From NCBI RefSeq assembly GCF_001724605.1, contig NZ_MEEX01000024.1:1-64000 (forward strand): a DNA stretch of 64,000 nt. Direction: 5' to 3'. Of this stretch, positions 8,958-17,167 are shown in pieces. The DNA is from Phenylobacterium sp. SCN 70-31. GTDB lineage: Bacteria > Pseudomonadota > Alphaproteobacteria > Caulobacterales > Caulobacteraceae. Below the pieces are notes generated by a model. It searched no databases. It was not told the origin of the DNA and saw only the letters and a program-made list of their open reading frames with translations. Made by a program: the position numbers and the translations under genes. Each line of letters starts with the position of its first letter. The first letter of the stretch is position 1.

Positions 8958-10471
8958 GGTTTGGCTCCGGAAAGGGGCGCCTGGACCTTCCGGGCCAGGG
9001 CGCGCATGTCTTGGGCGAATTCCGCGCGCGCAGGGGCGTCGCGGTAGATGGCGTGGCCGGCCAGGTAGCAGCGGAAAGTCACGCGCTCGCGGTCGGGCGG
9101 CGGCAGGCGGCGGCCCAGCTCGGCGTCGATCGAGCAGCCGCCCAGGGGGTCGTAGGCCCCGTGGGGAACCAGCACCTGGAGGCCGGGGCTGAGCGCCATG
9201 GCTTCGGCCGCGCCCGACAGGTTGGGTCCGAACTTGCCCAGGCCGATCGCGCCGGTGCGCGCGAAGTCGGCGCGGGCCTGGGCGATCTGCTCGTCGGTGG
9301 CGCCGTAGACGGTCGAGTGGGTCCAGGTGGCGTTGACGGGTTTCGGATGGACGCCGTCGGGGGCGAACCCGTCGTCGATCGGCTCGACCCCGAAGTAGGG
9401 CAGGTCGGTGGCGTAGCCCAGGTCGTGACGGAGATAGCGCACCCCGAGCCGTAGCGACGGGGCGACGTACGGCTCCTCACGACGATAGTCGGAATAGTAG
9501 AGGCGCTTTCCCCCGCCGATACGTCCCAGGAAGAGGCCCTGGGTGACCGACAGGGTCTTCGGATCTATGTCGGCGGCCGTCAGGCCGATGCGGCGGGCGA
9601 GGTCGACGGCCAGCGCCGCGCGTTCGGCGTCCGAAAGCTGGTCGAGGCGGCGCAGGGCGGGGAGGTAGACGTCGCGCGCCCATTGCTCGGCGATCGTGCG
9701 GGCCTGGTCGGGCGTCGTCCCGAGTTCGGGCGGCAGCCGGCCGAAATGGAGCGCCGCGACCGCATAGTCGCCGGTGTGCATGGCCAGGGCGATGCGGGGC
9801 CGGTCGGGATAGTCGGGCAGGCCGGTGGTGTTCGAGATCAGCGCCAGGCCGCGCACGTCGAACCCGCGCTTGAGCAGCTGGTACGTCACCGCGCCCGCCC
9901 GCACGGCGCCATAGCTCTGGCCGGCGATGATGAGCGGCGCCTCCTCGGCGCCGTGGCGCAGCACCCAGGCCCGGACGAACTCGGTGGTCGCCATCGCGTC
10001 GCCGATCCAGCTCGTGAACGCCTTCTGCGCCTCGGGGCTGACGGCGCGCGAGAAGCCGGTGGCCACGGGGTCCATGAACACGAGATCGGTGTCGGTCAGC
10101 CAGGTGTCGGCGTTGTCGACCAAGCGGTCGCCTTCGATCCGGCGCGGGCCGGCGCCCTCGAAGTGCAGCGAGGCGGCGGGCAGTCCCGGGCCGCCGTTCC
10201 ACACGAAGGTGACCGGCCGGACCGCGCCGCGCCGGGCCGGCGCGCGATAGGCGACGTAGAAGACGTGGGCCAGCGGCTCGCCCGTGGCGACGTCGCGAAT
10301 GGGTATGCGTCCGGCCTCGGCCGTATACTCCAGGGGACGGCCGCCGATCTCGATCCGGTGACGGGTCAGGATCGGGGGTGGCTCGGCGGCCGTGGCCGGG
10401 CCTGGGCGGGCTGCGAACGTCAGGCTCGCCGCGACCACGGCCAGCAACAGGCTGCGACAGCCGATCCGCAT
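8954..10471 (-). CDS. Secreted serine carboxypeptidase-like hydrolase (S10 type)
   Basis: A 505-residue alpha/beta-hydrolase of the S10 serine carboxypeptidase family, which removes C-terminal residues from peptides. A signal peptide spans residues about 1-28. The oxyanion segment FVWNGGPGLPAASL, the nucleophile region GQSYGAVRA (the common form is GESYG), the acid region VPHGAYDPLGGC and the histidine region YLAGHAIYRD are all present and in order. The ATG at 10471 follows GAGGGGGAGA; an upstream in-frame extension to 10522 lacks signal-peptide character. It is the first gene of a two-gene minus-strand operon with the M19 protein, divergent from the metallopeptidase at 10610. A candidate sigma-factor promoter lies 28 bases upstream. 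Confidence 0.9.
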   Translation of the reverse strand: MRIGCRSLLLAVVAASLTFAARPGPATAAEPPPILTRHRIEIGGRPLEYTAEAGRIPIRDVATGEPLAHVFYVAYRAPARRGAVRPVTFVWNGGPGLPAASLHFEGAGPRRIEGDRLVDNADTWLTDTDLVFMDPVATGFSRAVSPEAQKAFTSWIGDAMATTEFVRAWVLRHGAEEAPLIIAGQSYGAVRAGAVTYQLLKRGFDVRGLALISNTTGLPDYPDRPRIALAMHTGDYAVAALHFGRLPPELGTTPDQARTIAEQWARDVYLPALRRLDQLSDAERAALAVDLARRIGLTAADIDPKTLSVTQGLFLGRIGGGKRLYYSDYRREEPYVAPSLRLGVRYLRHDLGYATDLPYFGVEPIDDGFAPDGVHPKPVNATWTHSTVYGATDEQIAQARADFARTGAIGLGKFGPNLSGAAEAMALSPGLQVLVPHGAYDPLGGCSIDAELGRRLPPPDRERVTFRCYLAGHAIYRDAPARAEFAQDMRALARKVQAPLSGAKP

Positions 10472-10499
10472 ATCCGCGTCTCCCCCTCGGATCCCTGCT

Positions 10500-10526
10500 C
10501 CTAATACGCATGCGGCGGCCAAACCC
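10500..10526 (-). promoter_or_regulatory. Candidate ECF-sigma promoter of the S10-M19 operon
   Basis: Read on the minus strand the site is GGGTTTG, ten bases, then GCGTATTAGG. The same two-part pattern with the same ten-base gap occurs at 10554-10580, 15440-15466 and 17085-17111, each just upstream of an operon head of this block. The downstream element ends 28 bases before the start codon. Assignment to the FecI-like factor at 15503 is inference. Confidence 0.5.
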
Positions 10527-10553
10527 GTCCGCCAAACCCGTCTGGGGGCGCCG

Positions 10554-10580
10554 GGATTTTGTCGGCTGGGGCGTACTAAC
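10554..10580 (+). promoter_or_regulatory. Candidate ECF-sigma promoter of the metallopeptidase operon
   Basis: The site reads GGATTTT, ten bases, then GCGTACTAAC, ending 29 bases before the ATG at 10610. It lies back-to-back with the minus-strand site at 10500-10526, so both divergent operons could be switched on by the same sigma factor. Confidence 0.55.
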
Positions 10581-10609
10581 AGGCGACGGTGACGAGCATG
10601 GAGGGGGCG

Positions 10610-12283
10610 ATGCGGGCGGCATGGCGCGTAGGCGCGATCGCGGCGATCCTGGCTTTGGGGGGCGTAGCCCAGGCGGCGGCCGAGGCCCCGCTTGCGACGG
10701 TGGTCATCCGGCCCGGCAAGGTGGTGGACGCCAAGGCGCCCGTGGAGGTCACCATGACCCTTCCCGGTGTCGATGCGCCGGCCGGCCGGCCCTTCGTCTC
10801 GGCGGGCCTGTTCACCCCGGGCCTCTCGCGGCCCGCCGAACTGCTCGACCTCAGCGTCCGCGATGCGGCCGGGCCCGTCCCGCTTACGGTCGAGTCGGCG
10901 GGTGACGGCCCCCGCCGCTGGAGCCCGGCACGGGCGATCCGCGGCCAGACGGTGCTGAAGTACACGTTGCTGGCCGAGAACATTCCGGCCCTGTCGGGCG
11001 GCCCGCCCACGGCGCTGCGCGTGGACGGCGAGGGCGTCTCAGGCGTCGGCGGCGCCCTGATGATCACGCCCGACGTTCCCGGCGACCATCGCATCGCGCT
11101 GAAATGGGACATCTCGGCCATGGGGCGTGGGTTCGAGGGCGTTTCGAGCTGGGGGGACGGCGATGTGATCGTTCCGGCCGGCCCGCTCAGCCAGCTCGGT
11201 CGCGGCGTCTACATGGCGGGTCCGATCGAGCGCGAGACCCACGGCGCCTTCTCGGCGGTCTGGATCAAGGGGCAGCCGCCTTTCGACCCCCGGCCGTCGA
11301 TGCAGTGGACCGCCAGGCTCCACAGCTTCATGAGCGGCTATTTCAAGGACACGACCGAGCCGCCCTACCGGGTGTTCATGCGCTTCAATCCGATGAACGC
11401 GGGCGGTGGCGCGGCGCTCACCCATTCCTTCCTCGTCACCTACGGCAAGGACGTCACCGGCGAGAGCTTCAAGGCCATCCTGGGCCATGAGATGACCCAC
11501 ACCTGGACGGCCAGTGGGGCGGTCGGGAATTGGTACTCGGAGGGCAATGCGGTCTTCTACCAGGCCATGATCCCGTGGAAGGCGGGCCTGTTCACCACCG
11601 ACCAGTACCTCCAGGACATCAACGAAACCGCCTACCGCTACTTCACCAACGCCCTGCGCGACACGCCCGAGGATCAGGTCGTTCCGCGCTTCTGGGAGGA
11701 CACCCGCATCCGGGTGCTGCCCTACGACCGGGGGGCCATGTACTTCGCGGTCCTGAACGGCAAGGTTCGCCGTGCATCGAGCGGCAGGCGGTCGATCGAC
11801 GACCTGATCCTGGTGATGATGCAGAAGGCCCGGTCGCGGGAGCCGCTGAGTGAGCAGGTCTGGGTCGATCTGGTGCGCCAGGAACTGGGCGAGGACGGAG
11901 TGGCCGTGCACCGGTCGATGATGGCAGGAGGCTTGATGCTCCCGGAGTCCGACGATTTCGGCCCCTGTTTCCGCCGCACGACGACGAAGATGCGCCAGTT
12001 CGACCTTGGCTTCGACAACGCCTCGATCGTCTCGAACCCGAAGGTGATCAAGGGGCTGAAGCCCGGGTCCGAGGCCGAGAAGGCGGGCCTGCGCAACGGC
12101 GACATCGTCACCTACGGCGTGGCGCTGGACGCTGTCCAGGGCGACATCGGCCGCAAGCTGGAGATGAAGGTCACCCGCGACGGCAAGACCTTCGACGTCG
12201 CCTACCGCCCGCGCGGCGCCGAGGTCGAGACCTATCAGTGGGAGCGCGTCCCCGACGCCTCCGATCCGATCTGCAAGTCGTGA
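10610..12283 (+). CDS. Secreted zinc metallopeptidase with C-terminal PDZ domain (M61-like), paralog 1
   Basis: A 557-residue exported gluzincin-type peptidase. After a signal peptide (residues 1 to about 25) comes a beta-rich N-terminal region, then the zinc site GHEMTHTW (H293, E294, H297) with a third-ligand candidate in WYSEGNAVFY (E311), and a C-terminal PDZ-like segment (IKGLKPGSEAEKAGLRNGDIV). M61 glycyl aminopeptidases have this order of domains; the family assignment is tentative because the spacing to the second Glu is short. The ATG at 10610 is preferred since GAGGGG lies four bases upstream; GTG 10589 and ATG 10598 are in frame. It heads an operon with the CapA-like gene and a second copy of itself at 13751. 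Confidence 0.8.
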   Translation: MRAAWRVGAIAAILALGGVAQAAAEAPLATVVIRPGKVVDAKAPVEVTMTLPGVDAPAGRPFVSAGLFTPGLSRPAELLDLSVRDAAGPVPLTVESAGDGPRRWSPARAIRGQTVLKYTLLAENIPALSGGPPTALRVDGEGVSGVGGALMITPDVPGDHRIALKWDISAMGRGFEGVSSWGDGDVIVPAGPLSQLGRGVYMAGPIERETHGAFSAVWIKGQPPFDPRPSMQWTARLHSFMSGYFKDTTEPPYRVFMRFNPMNAGGGAALTHSFLVTYGKDVTGESFKAILGHEMTHTWTASGAVGNWYSEGNAVFYQAMIPWKAGLFTTDQYLQDINETAYRYFTNALRDTPEDQVVPRFWEDTRIRVLPYDRGAMYFAVLNGKVRRASSGRRSIDDLILVMMQKARSREPLSEQVWVDLVRQELGEDGVAVHRSMMAGGLMLPESDDFGPCFRRTTTKMRQFDLGFDNASIVSNPKVIKGLKPGSEAEKAGLRNGDIVTYGVALDAVQGDIGRKLEMKVTRDGKTFDVAYRPRGAEVETYQWERVPDASDPICKS

Positions 12284-12294
12284 AGGGGGACGGA

Positions 12295-13734
12295 ATGACC
12301 AAGACGACGATACGGCTGGCCGCCGGCGTGGCCGTGGCCGCGCTCCTGGCCGGCGTGGCCGTGGCCCAGCCTGCGGCGGCGCCCGAGACTCCGCGCCCGT
12401 CCAACGATCCCGCGGAGTTCCTGCGCGACCCGCCCAAACCGGCCAGCCCGAAGGGCAGGTTCTCGCTCGTCCTGCTGGGTGACCTCCTCTACTCGCGCCC
12501 GATGGCCGAGCGCCCCGACCCGAAGCTTCAGGAGGTGATCTCCCTGATCCGCTCGGGGGACGTGACGATCGCCAACCGCGAGAGCCCGATCCTCGACCTG
12601 GAGACCTTCCAGGGCACCGGCTACGCCAACGGCCTGCTGTGGGGCGAGGCGTCCCTGGCCAAGGATCAGAAGGCGATGGGCATCGACATGGTCTCGATGG
12701 CCAACAACCATTCCACCGACTGGGGGCCGGAGGGCGTGATCGAGACGATCCGCCTGCACGACGAGGCGGGCATCGTCCACTCGGGCGCGGGGCGCAACCT
12801 CCAGGAAGCGCGGCGTGCGGGCATCCTGACCACGCCGAAGGCCCGGGTCGCCCTGGTGTCGACCGCCTCGACCGTGAAGCCCAACGCCGGCGCCAACGAT
12901 GCGTTCGGCGAGGTGAAGCAGCGGACCGGCATCAGCGTGCTGCGCGTGCGGCCGATCCAGATGGTGACCGCCGACCAGATGGCCCTGGTGCGGAAGATGG
13001 CCACCGAGTTCGCCTCGCCCCGCAAGCCGGCGCCGGCCGCCGACGCGGTGGAGGTGACGGTCAACGAGCAGATTTATCGCCTGGGACCGAAGACCGAGCT
13101 CAAGTGGGAGATGGACCTCTACGACCACGCGGGCCTGCTGAAGGCGGTGCGCGAGGCGAAGGACAACGCCGACGTTGTCGTCTTCACGATCCACGCCCAC
13201 GAAAGCACCACGGGGGTCGACGACGACACGCCGCCGCCGCCCGACTTCCTGATCAGGCTGTTCCACGATGCGGTGGACGCGGGGGCCGACGTGATCCTGG
13301 GCGGCGGCCCCCACTCGCTGCGCGGCGTCGAGATCTACAAGGGCAAGGTCGTCCTCTACGGGATGGGCGTCTTCTTCATCAACGGCGAGATCAAGGCGCT
13401 GCAGGAGACCGCGCTGCGGGTCTGGCCCGATCCGGCGACCGGCAAGGCGCCGCCGCCCAGACCCGAGGAGCGCTCGGTGCGCGCCGGCGGCAATCCCGCG
13501 AGCTGGTACGACAGCGTGGTTGCAGTCACCGAGTTCGACGGACCGAAGATCAAGACGGTGAAGCTGTATCCGCTGGACATGGGCAATACCTACGACCGGT
13601 CGCGCCGGGGCATCCCTCACTTCGCCGATCCCGAGAACGCCCGGCGCATCCTGGCCAACCTCCAGCGCGACTCCGCCCCGTTCGGCACGAAGATCGACAT
13701 CGAAGGGTCGGTCGGCGTCATACGCATCCCTTGA
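12295..13734 (+). CDS. CapA-family (PGA_cap) metallophosphatase-like protein, exported
   Basis: A 479-residue protein of the CapA/PgsA type, whose calcineurin-like fold is linked to poly-gamma-glutamate synthesis or attachment. It has a signal peptide (residues about 1-23). Family motifs appear as LLGDLLYSR (usual GDxM), ANRESPI (usual ANxE), SMANNHSTDWG, VVFTIHAHES (usual HWG) and GGGPHSLRGVEIYKGKVVLY. No capB, capC or other polymer synthase lies nearby, so capsule synthesis is not supported. The ATG follows GAAGGGGGA and is 11 bases after the stop of the first metallopeptidase, showing co-transcription. Its place between two peptidase paralogs suggests a role in handling an unusual peptide or gamma-glutamyl polymer; this is inference. 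Confidence 0.85.
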   Translation: MTKTTIRLAAGVAVAALLAGVAVAQPAAAPETPRPSNDPAEFLRDPPKPASPKGRFSLVLLGDLLYSRPMAERPDPKLQEVISLIRSGDVTIANRESPILDLETFQGTGYANGLLWGEASLAKDQKAMGIDMVSMANNHSTDWGPEGVIETIRLHDEAGIVHSGAGRNLQEARRAGILTTPKARVALVSTASTVKPNAGANDAFGEVKQRTGISVLRVRPIQMVTADQMALVRKMATEFASPRKPAPAADAVEVTVNEQIYRLGPKTELKWEMDLYDHAGLLKAVREAKDNADVVVFTIHAHESTTGVDDDTPPPPDFLIRLFHDAVDAGADVILGGGPHSLRGVEIYKGKVVLYGMGVFFINGEIKALQETALRVWPDPATGKAPPPRPEERSVRAGGNPASWYDSVVAVTEFDGPKIKTVKLYPLDMGNTYDRSRRGIPHFADPENARRILANLQRDSAPFGTKIDIEGSVGVIRIP

Positions 13735-13750
13735 GGCCGGGGGCGAACCG

Positions 13751-15406
13751 ATGAGACGGCTGACGGCGACGGTCCTGATGACTGCGGGCCTTGTCGCGGG
13801 CGCCGCGCGGGCCGAGCCCGCGCCCCTGATGACGGTCCTGCTGAAGCCGAGCGCCATGACGGCGCCGGCCGACGGCCACGTGGACGTGACGGTGACCGTG
13901 CCGGGCATGGACGTGGCGGCCGGCCAGCCGCTGTTCGTCCTGCCGACCATGGCGCCCAACATGCCGTCGCCGCAGCCTCGCACCGACCTCTCGGTCACCG
14001 ACGCCGACGGGGCTGTGCCCCTCGTCACCGGCCAGACGGGCGATGCGCCGTGGACCTCGTCGCGGCGGGTGCATGGCGAGGTCGTGGCTCGCTATCGTCT
14101 GCCGATCGACAACGCGCGGGGCAGCGGCCCGCCCATCAACCTGCGCATCGACGGCGCCAGCTTCTCGACCCCGGGGCGCATGCTGGTCGCCATTCCGCAA
14201 TCCGGCGCGGCCTATCGCGTGGCGATCCGCTGGGACGTGAGCGCCATGGGGCCGGGCGCGGTGGGCGTCACGGGCTATGGCGACGGCGACGTGGAGATTC
14301 CGGCAGGCCCTCCGGGGCGCCTGGCGACGACCATGTTCGCCGGCGGCCGTTTCTCGCGCGAGCCGGCTTTGGCCCAGGGTGGCTTCTCGGCGCTCTGGGG
14401 CGGCGAGCCGCCGTTCGATCCGCGCCCGCTGATGCAGTGGACCGGCCGGCTCCACGGCTGGATGAGCAGGTTCTTCAAGGACGAGGTCGAGCCGCCCTAC
14501 CGCGTGATCCTGCGCTCGAACCCGCAGAATCCGGGTGGCGGCGTGGCCATGACCCAATCGTTCGCCGTGGGCTATGGCGAGGGCACGGATCCGGAGGCGC
14601 TGAAGTCGATCCTGGGCCACGAGATGACCCACACCTGGACGGCGATCGAGCCCCTGGGCAAATGGTGGAGCGAGGGCAACGCGGTCTACTATCAGGAACT
14701 GCTGCCCTGGCGCGCGGGCCAGATCACCACCGAGCAGTACCTGGCGGGCGTCAACCGCACGGCGATGCGCTACTACGCCAACACCCGGAAGCACACGCCG
14801 GAAGCCGAGGTGGCGGACCAGTTCTGGGACGACACCCGCGTGAGGCTCATGCCCTACGACCGGGGCGCGCTCTACTTCGCGGTGCTGAACGGCCAGATCG
14901 TACGGGCGTCGGGGGGCAGGCGATCGGTGGACGATCTGGTTCGGACCATGATGATGCGGTTCCGCGGCGGCGAGGAGATCACCGAGGCCAAATGGCTGGA
15001 GGTCCTGCGCGCCGAACTGGGCGAGGCGGGCCCGGCGACGCACCGGGCGATGATGAGCGGCCAACTCGTGCTGCCCGCCTCCGGCGACTACGGCCCCTGC
15101 TTCCGCCGCGTCGTGCGCAAGGCGCGCGTCTTCGAACCCGGCTACGACCTGCGGGCGACGGCGTCGGACAAGGTGGTGCGCGGCCTGGTGGCGGGGTCCG
15201 AGGCCGAGGCGGCGGGCCTGCGCGACGGGGACAGGATCGTCGCCGCGCCTTTCGGCGACTCCATGCAGCACGATCACGCGCGGGTCGTCACCGTGGAGGT
15301 CACGCGCGGCGACCAACCCCTCTCGTTCACCTATCTGCCGCGCGGCGAGTGGGTGGACGTCTACCAATGGGAGCGGACGGCCGTTCCCGAGACCTCCTGT
15401 CGATAG
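13751..15406 (+). CDS. Secreted zinc metallopeptidase with PDZ domain (M61-like), paralog 2
   Basis: A 551-residue protein plainly paralogous to the product at 10610: same signal peptide type, the same GHEMTHTWTA zinc motif (H290, E291, H294), WWSEGNAVYY downstream, DTRVRLMPYDRGALYFAVLNG, and a PDZ-like end with VRGLVAGSEAEAAGLRDGDRI. It begins 16 bases after the CapA-like stop codon, giving a metallopeptidase-CapA-metallopeptidase operon. Two diverged copies in one operon point to different sequence preferences or a heteromer. It is exported and likely periplasmic or outer-membrane associated. Confidence 0.8.
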   Translation: MRRLTATVLMTAGLVAGAARAEPAPLMTVLLKPSAMTAPADGHVDVTVTVPGMDVAAGQPLFVLPTMAPNMPSPQPRTDLSVTDADGAVPLVTGQTGDAPWTSSRRVHGEVVARYRLPIDNARGSGPPINLRIDGASFSTPGRMLVAIPQSGAAYRVAIRWDVSAMGPGAVGVTGYGDGDVEIPAGPPGRLATTMFAGGRFSREPALAQGGFSALWGGEPPFDPRPLMQWTGRLHGWMSRFFKDEVEPPYRVILRSNPQNPGGGVAMTQSFAVGYGEGTDPEALKSILGHEMTHTWTAIEPLGKWWSEGNAVYYQELLPWRAGQITTEQYLAGVNRTAMRYYANTRKHTPEAEVADQFWDDTRVRLMPYDRGALYFAVLNGQIVRASGGRRSVDDLVRTMMMRFRGGEEITEAKWLEVLRAELGEAGPATHRAMMSGQLVLPASGDYGPCFRRVVRKARVFEPGYDLRATASDKVVRGLVAGSEAEAAGLRDGDRIVAAPFGDSMQHDHARVVTVEVTRGDQPLSFTYLPRGEWVDVYQWERTAVPETSCR

Positions 15407-15439
15407 GGGAAATATCGGCCGCCGTTCTGGCGTTTCGGT

Positions 15440-15466
15440 GGGAATCCGTTCGCTGCGCGTACTACC
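15440..15466 (+). promoter_or_regulatory. Candidate ECF-sigma promoter of the FecI-FecR operon
   Basis: The site is GGGAATC, ten bases, then GCGTACTACC, ending 36 bases before the GTG start of the sigma factor. If real, the sigma factor activates its own gene. Confidence 0.5.
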
Positions 15467-15502
15467 CCGCGTTAGCGTCCCGGTTGAGAACTGGAGCAGA
15501 TC

Positions 15503-16015
15503 GTGCAACCCGACGCCAAGGCGGCCGCCAGCGCGATGAGCCAACGGTTTCGACCGGCTCTCATCGCATTCTTCCTGCGGCGGATCCGTAACCATTCGGA
15601 GGCGGAAGACCTGACCCAGGAAGTGCTCTTGCGGGTCGCTCAGAGAGGCGCCGAGATCGATGCGGCCCGTCCCGACGCCTATGTGTTCCAGATCGCGGCC
15701 AACCTGCTGCGCGACCGCGGCCGCCGCCAGAAGGTGCGTGCGGCCTACCAGGCGGCCCTGGCCTCGAACGACGCGGCCTGGGTCGAGGAGCGTGACCCCG
15801 ATCGGGTGCTCCAGGCCAAGCAGTCGCTGTCGACCGTGCTCGGCGCGCTTCAGGAACTGCCCGACCGGACGCGCACCATCTTCGTCCTCTTCCGCCTTGA
15901 GAACATGAAGCAGCGCGAGATCGCCGACATGCTCGGAATCTCGGTGCGCACCGTGGAGCAGCACGTGGTGCGCGCCAGCGTGCATCTGCGCGCCTGCTTC
16001 GGGAGCCAGCCGTGA
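15503..16015 (+). CDS. FecI-like ECF RNA polymerase sigma factor
   Basis: A 170-residue extracytoplasmic-function sigma factor. Region 2 contains FFLRRIRNHSEAEDLTQEVLLRVAQR and region 4 the helix-turn-helix LENMKQREIADMLGISVRTVEQHV, which resembles FecI. I take the GTG at 15503 because GGAG lies eight bases upstream; ATG 15536 is possible. The stop overlaps the GTG of fecR (GTGA). With FecR and the STN-containing receptor at 17168 it forms a cell-surface signalling unit: receptor occupancy is sensed across the periplasm and frees the sigma factor. The shared promoter motif suggests that its regulon includes the flanking peptidases. Confidence 0.93.
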   Translation: MQPDAKAAASAMSQRFRPALIAFFLRRIRNHSEAEDLTQEVLLRVAQRGAEIDAARPDAYVFQIAANLLRDRGRRQKVRAAYQAALASNDAAWVEERDPDRVLQAKQSLSTVLGALQELPDRTRTIFVLFRLENMKQREIADMLGISVRTVEQHVVRASVHLRACFGSQP

Positions 16016-17079
16016 GCTCCGTGTCCGACGAGGTGATCGAGCGCGCCGCGCTGTGGGCGGCCCGACTCGCCGACGGCCAGGTTCCCCGGGATCAGCAGCG
16101 CGAGTTCCAGGCCTGGCTCGACGCCGACCCAGCCCATGAGGTCGCGCTGTTCGAGATCGTCGGCTCCTGGGAGGCGGTGGGGCACTACGCCGCCAGCGCC
16201 GAGGTGATGGCGCTGCGCGAGGCGGCCCTGGCGTCGGCGCGCCGAAGCTTTCACCGCCATACGCGTGGCGAGATGCCGAGGCGTCGCGTCCTGGCGCTCA
16301 TCGCCGCGACGCTGGCCGTGGCCATCGTGGGCCTGGGCGGCCTCGGGGTGTGGCTGTCGCCGCGCACCTATGAGACGGCCGTGGGCGAACGTCGCGTGGT
16401 GGTGCTGGCCGACGGGTCCAAGGTTTCGCTCGACGCCGCCACCGTGGTGAAGGTGCGCTACACCGGCGAGAAGCGCCGCCTGTGGCTGCAGCGCGGCCGG
16501 GCCAAGTTCGATGTGGCGCGCGATCCGCTGCGACCCTTCTCGGTCACCGCCGCCAATGAAATGGTGGTGGCCACCGGCACGGCCTTCAGTGTCGAACTGC
16601 TGCACGATCAGGTCCGCGTCGTCCTCTACGAGGGCCATGTGATGGTGCTGGATCGCGAGGGCGGGGCGGAGCGCCGGACCGTGGCGGTGGGGCCGCGGCG
16701 GGTCCCGGCCGACCAGCTCCTGGCGCCCGGCCGCGAACTGATCCTGCCGACGGCTCCCGTCGCGCAGGCCGTCACCGTGGCTGCGGCCGCCGTCGTTGCG
16801 CATACCGACCCCGTCCGTTCGTTGTCCTGGGAGGCGGGCCAGCTCGTGTTCGAGGACGAACCGCTGGGCGTCGTGGTCCAGCGGATGAACCGCTATGCGG
16901 ACCGGCCGCTGGCGGTGGGCGACCAGGCGGCGGCGAACGTCCGGGTCTCGGGCGTCTTTCGGGCCGGAGACACCACCGCTCTGCTCCAGGGTCTGGCCGC
17001 GGCCTTCGATCTGGAGGCGCGGGGCGGGCCGGCCGGGATGACGATTTTCGGGGGTGAAGACACGCCGCCGCCCACTTGA
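16012..17079 (+). CDS. FecR-family anti-sigma regulator
   Basis: A 355-residue FecR protein. The N-terminal cytoplasmic domain contains [32 protein letters not shown], the usual DUF4880 start. A single membrane segment follows at residues about 94-115 ([20 protein letters not shown]). The periplasmic FecR domain includes [20 protein letters not shown] and a C-terminal STN-like segment ([20 protein letters not shown]). The GTG start overlaps the sigma stop, so stoichiometric coupling is likely. It should hold the sigma factor inactive until it contacts the signalling domain of the TonB receptor just downstream. Confidence 0.93.
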   Translation: MSSVSDEVIERAALWAARLADGQVPRDQQREFQAWLDADPAHEVALFEIVGSWEAVGHYAASAEVMALREAALASARRSFHRHTRGEMPRRRVLALIAATLAVAIVGLGGLGVWLSPRTYETAVGERRVVVLADGSKVSLDAATVVKVRYTGEKRRLWLQRGRAKFDVARDPLRPFSVTAANEMVVATGTAFSVELLHDQVRVVLYEGHVMVLDREGGAERRTVAVGPRRVPADQLLAPGRELILPTAPVAQAVTVAAAAVVAHTDPVRSLSWEAGQLVFEDEPLGVVVQRMNRYADRPLAVGDQAAANVRVSGVFRAGDTTALLQGLAAAFDLEARGGPAGMTIFGGEDTPPPT

Positions 17080-17084
17080 GGTTC

Positions 17085-17111
17085 GGCTTTCCGAGGCTCG
17101 TGCGTACCACC
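17085..17111 (+). promoter_or_regulatory. Candidate ECF-sigma promoter of the STN TonB receptor
   Basis: The site is GGCTTTC, ten bases, then GCGTACCACC, ending 56 bases before the receptor ATG. It begins five bases after the fecR stop codon. It is the weakest of the four matches in the downstream half (CCA instead of CTA). Confidence 0.45.
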
Positions 17112-17167
17112 CCATAAGACGGTTTGGCGACAACCGCCGATCGTCCGGAACGAAGGGGGCTTCGGAC

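Noticed and set aside
12295..13734. A capsule (poly-gamma-glutamate) synthesis locus
   Set aside because: Only the CapA-like protein is present; CapB and CapC type genes are missing.
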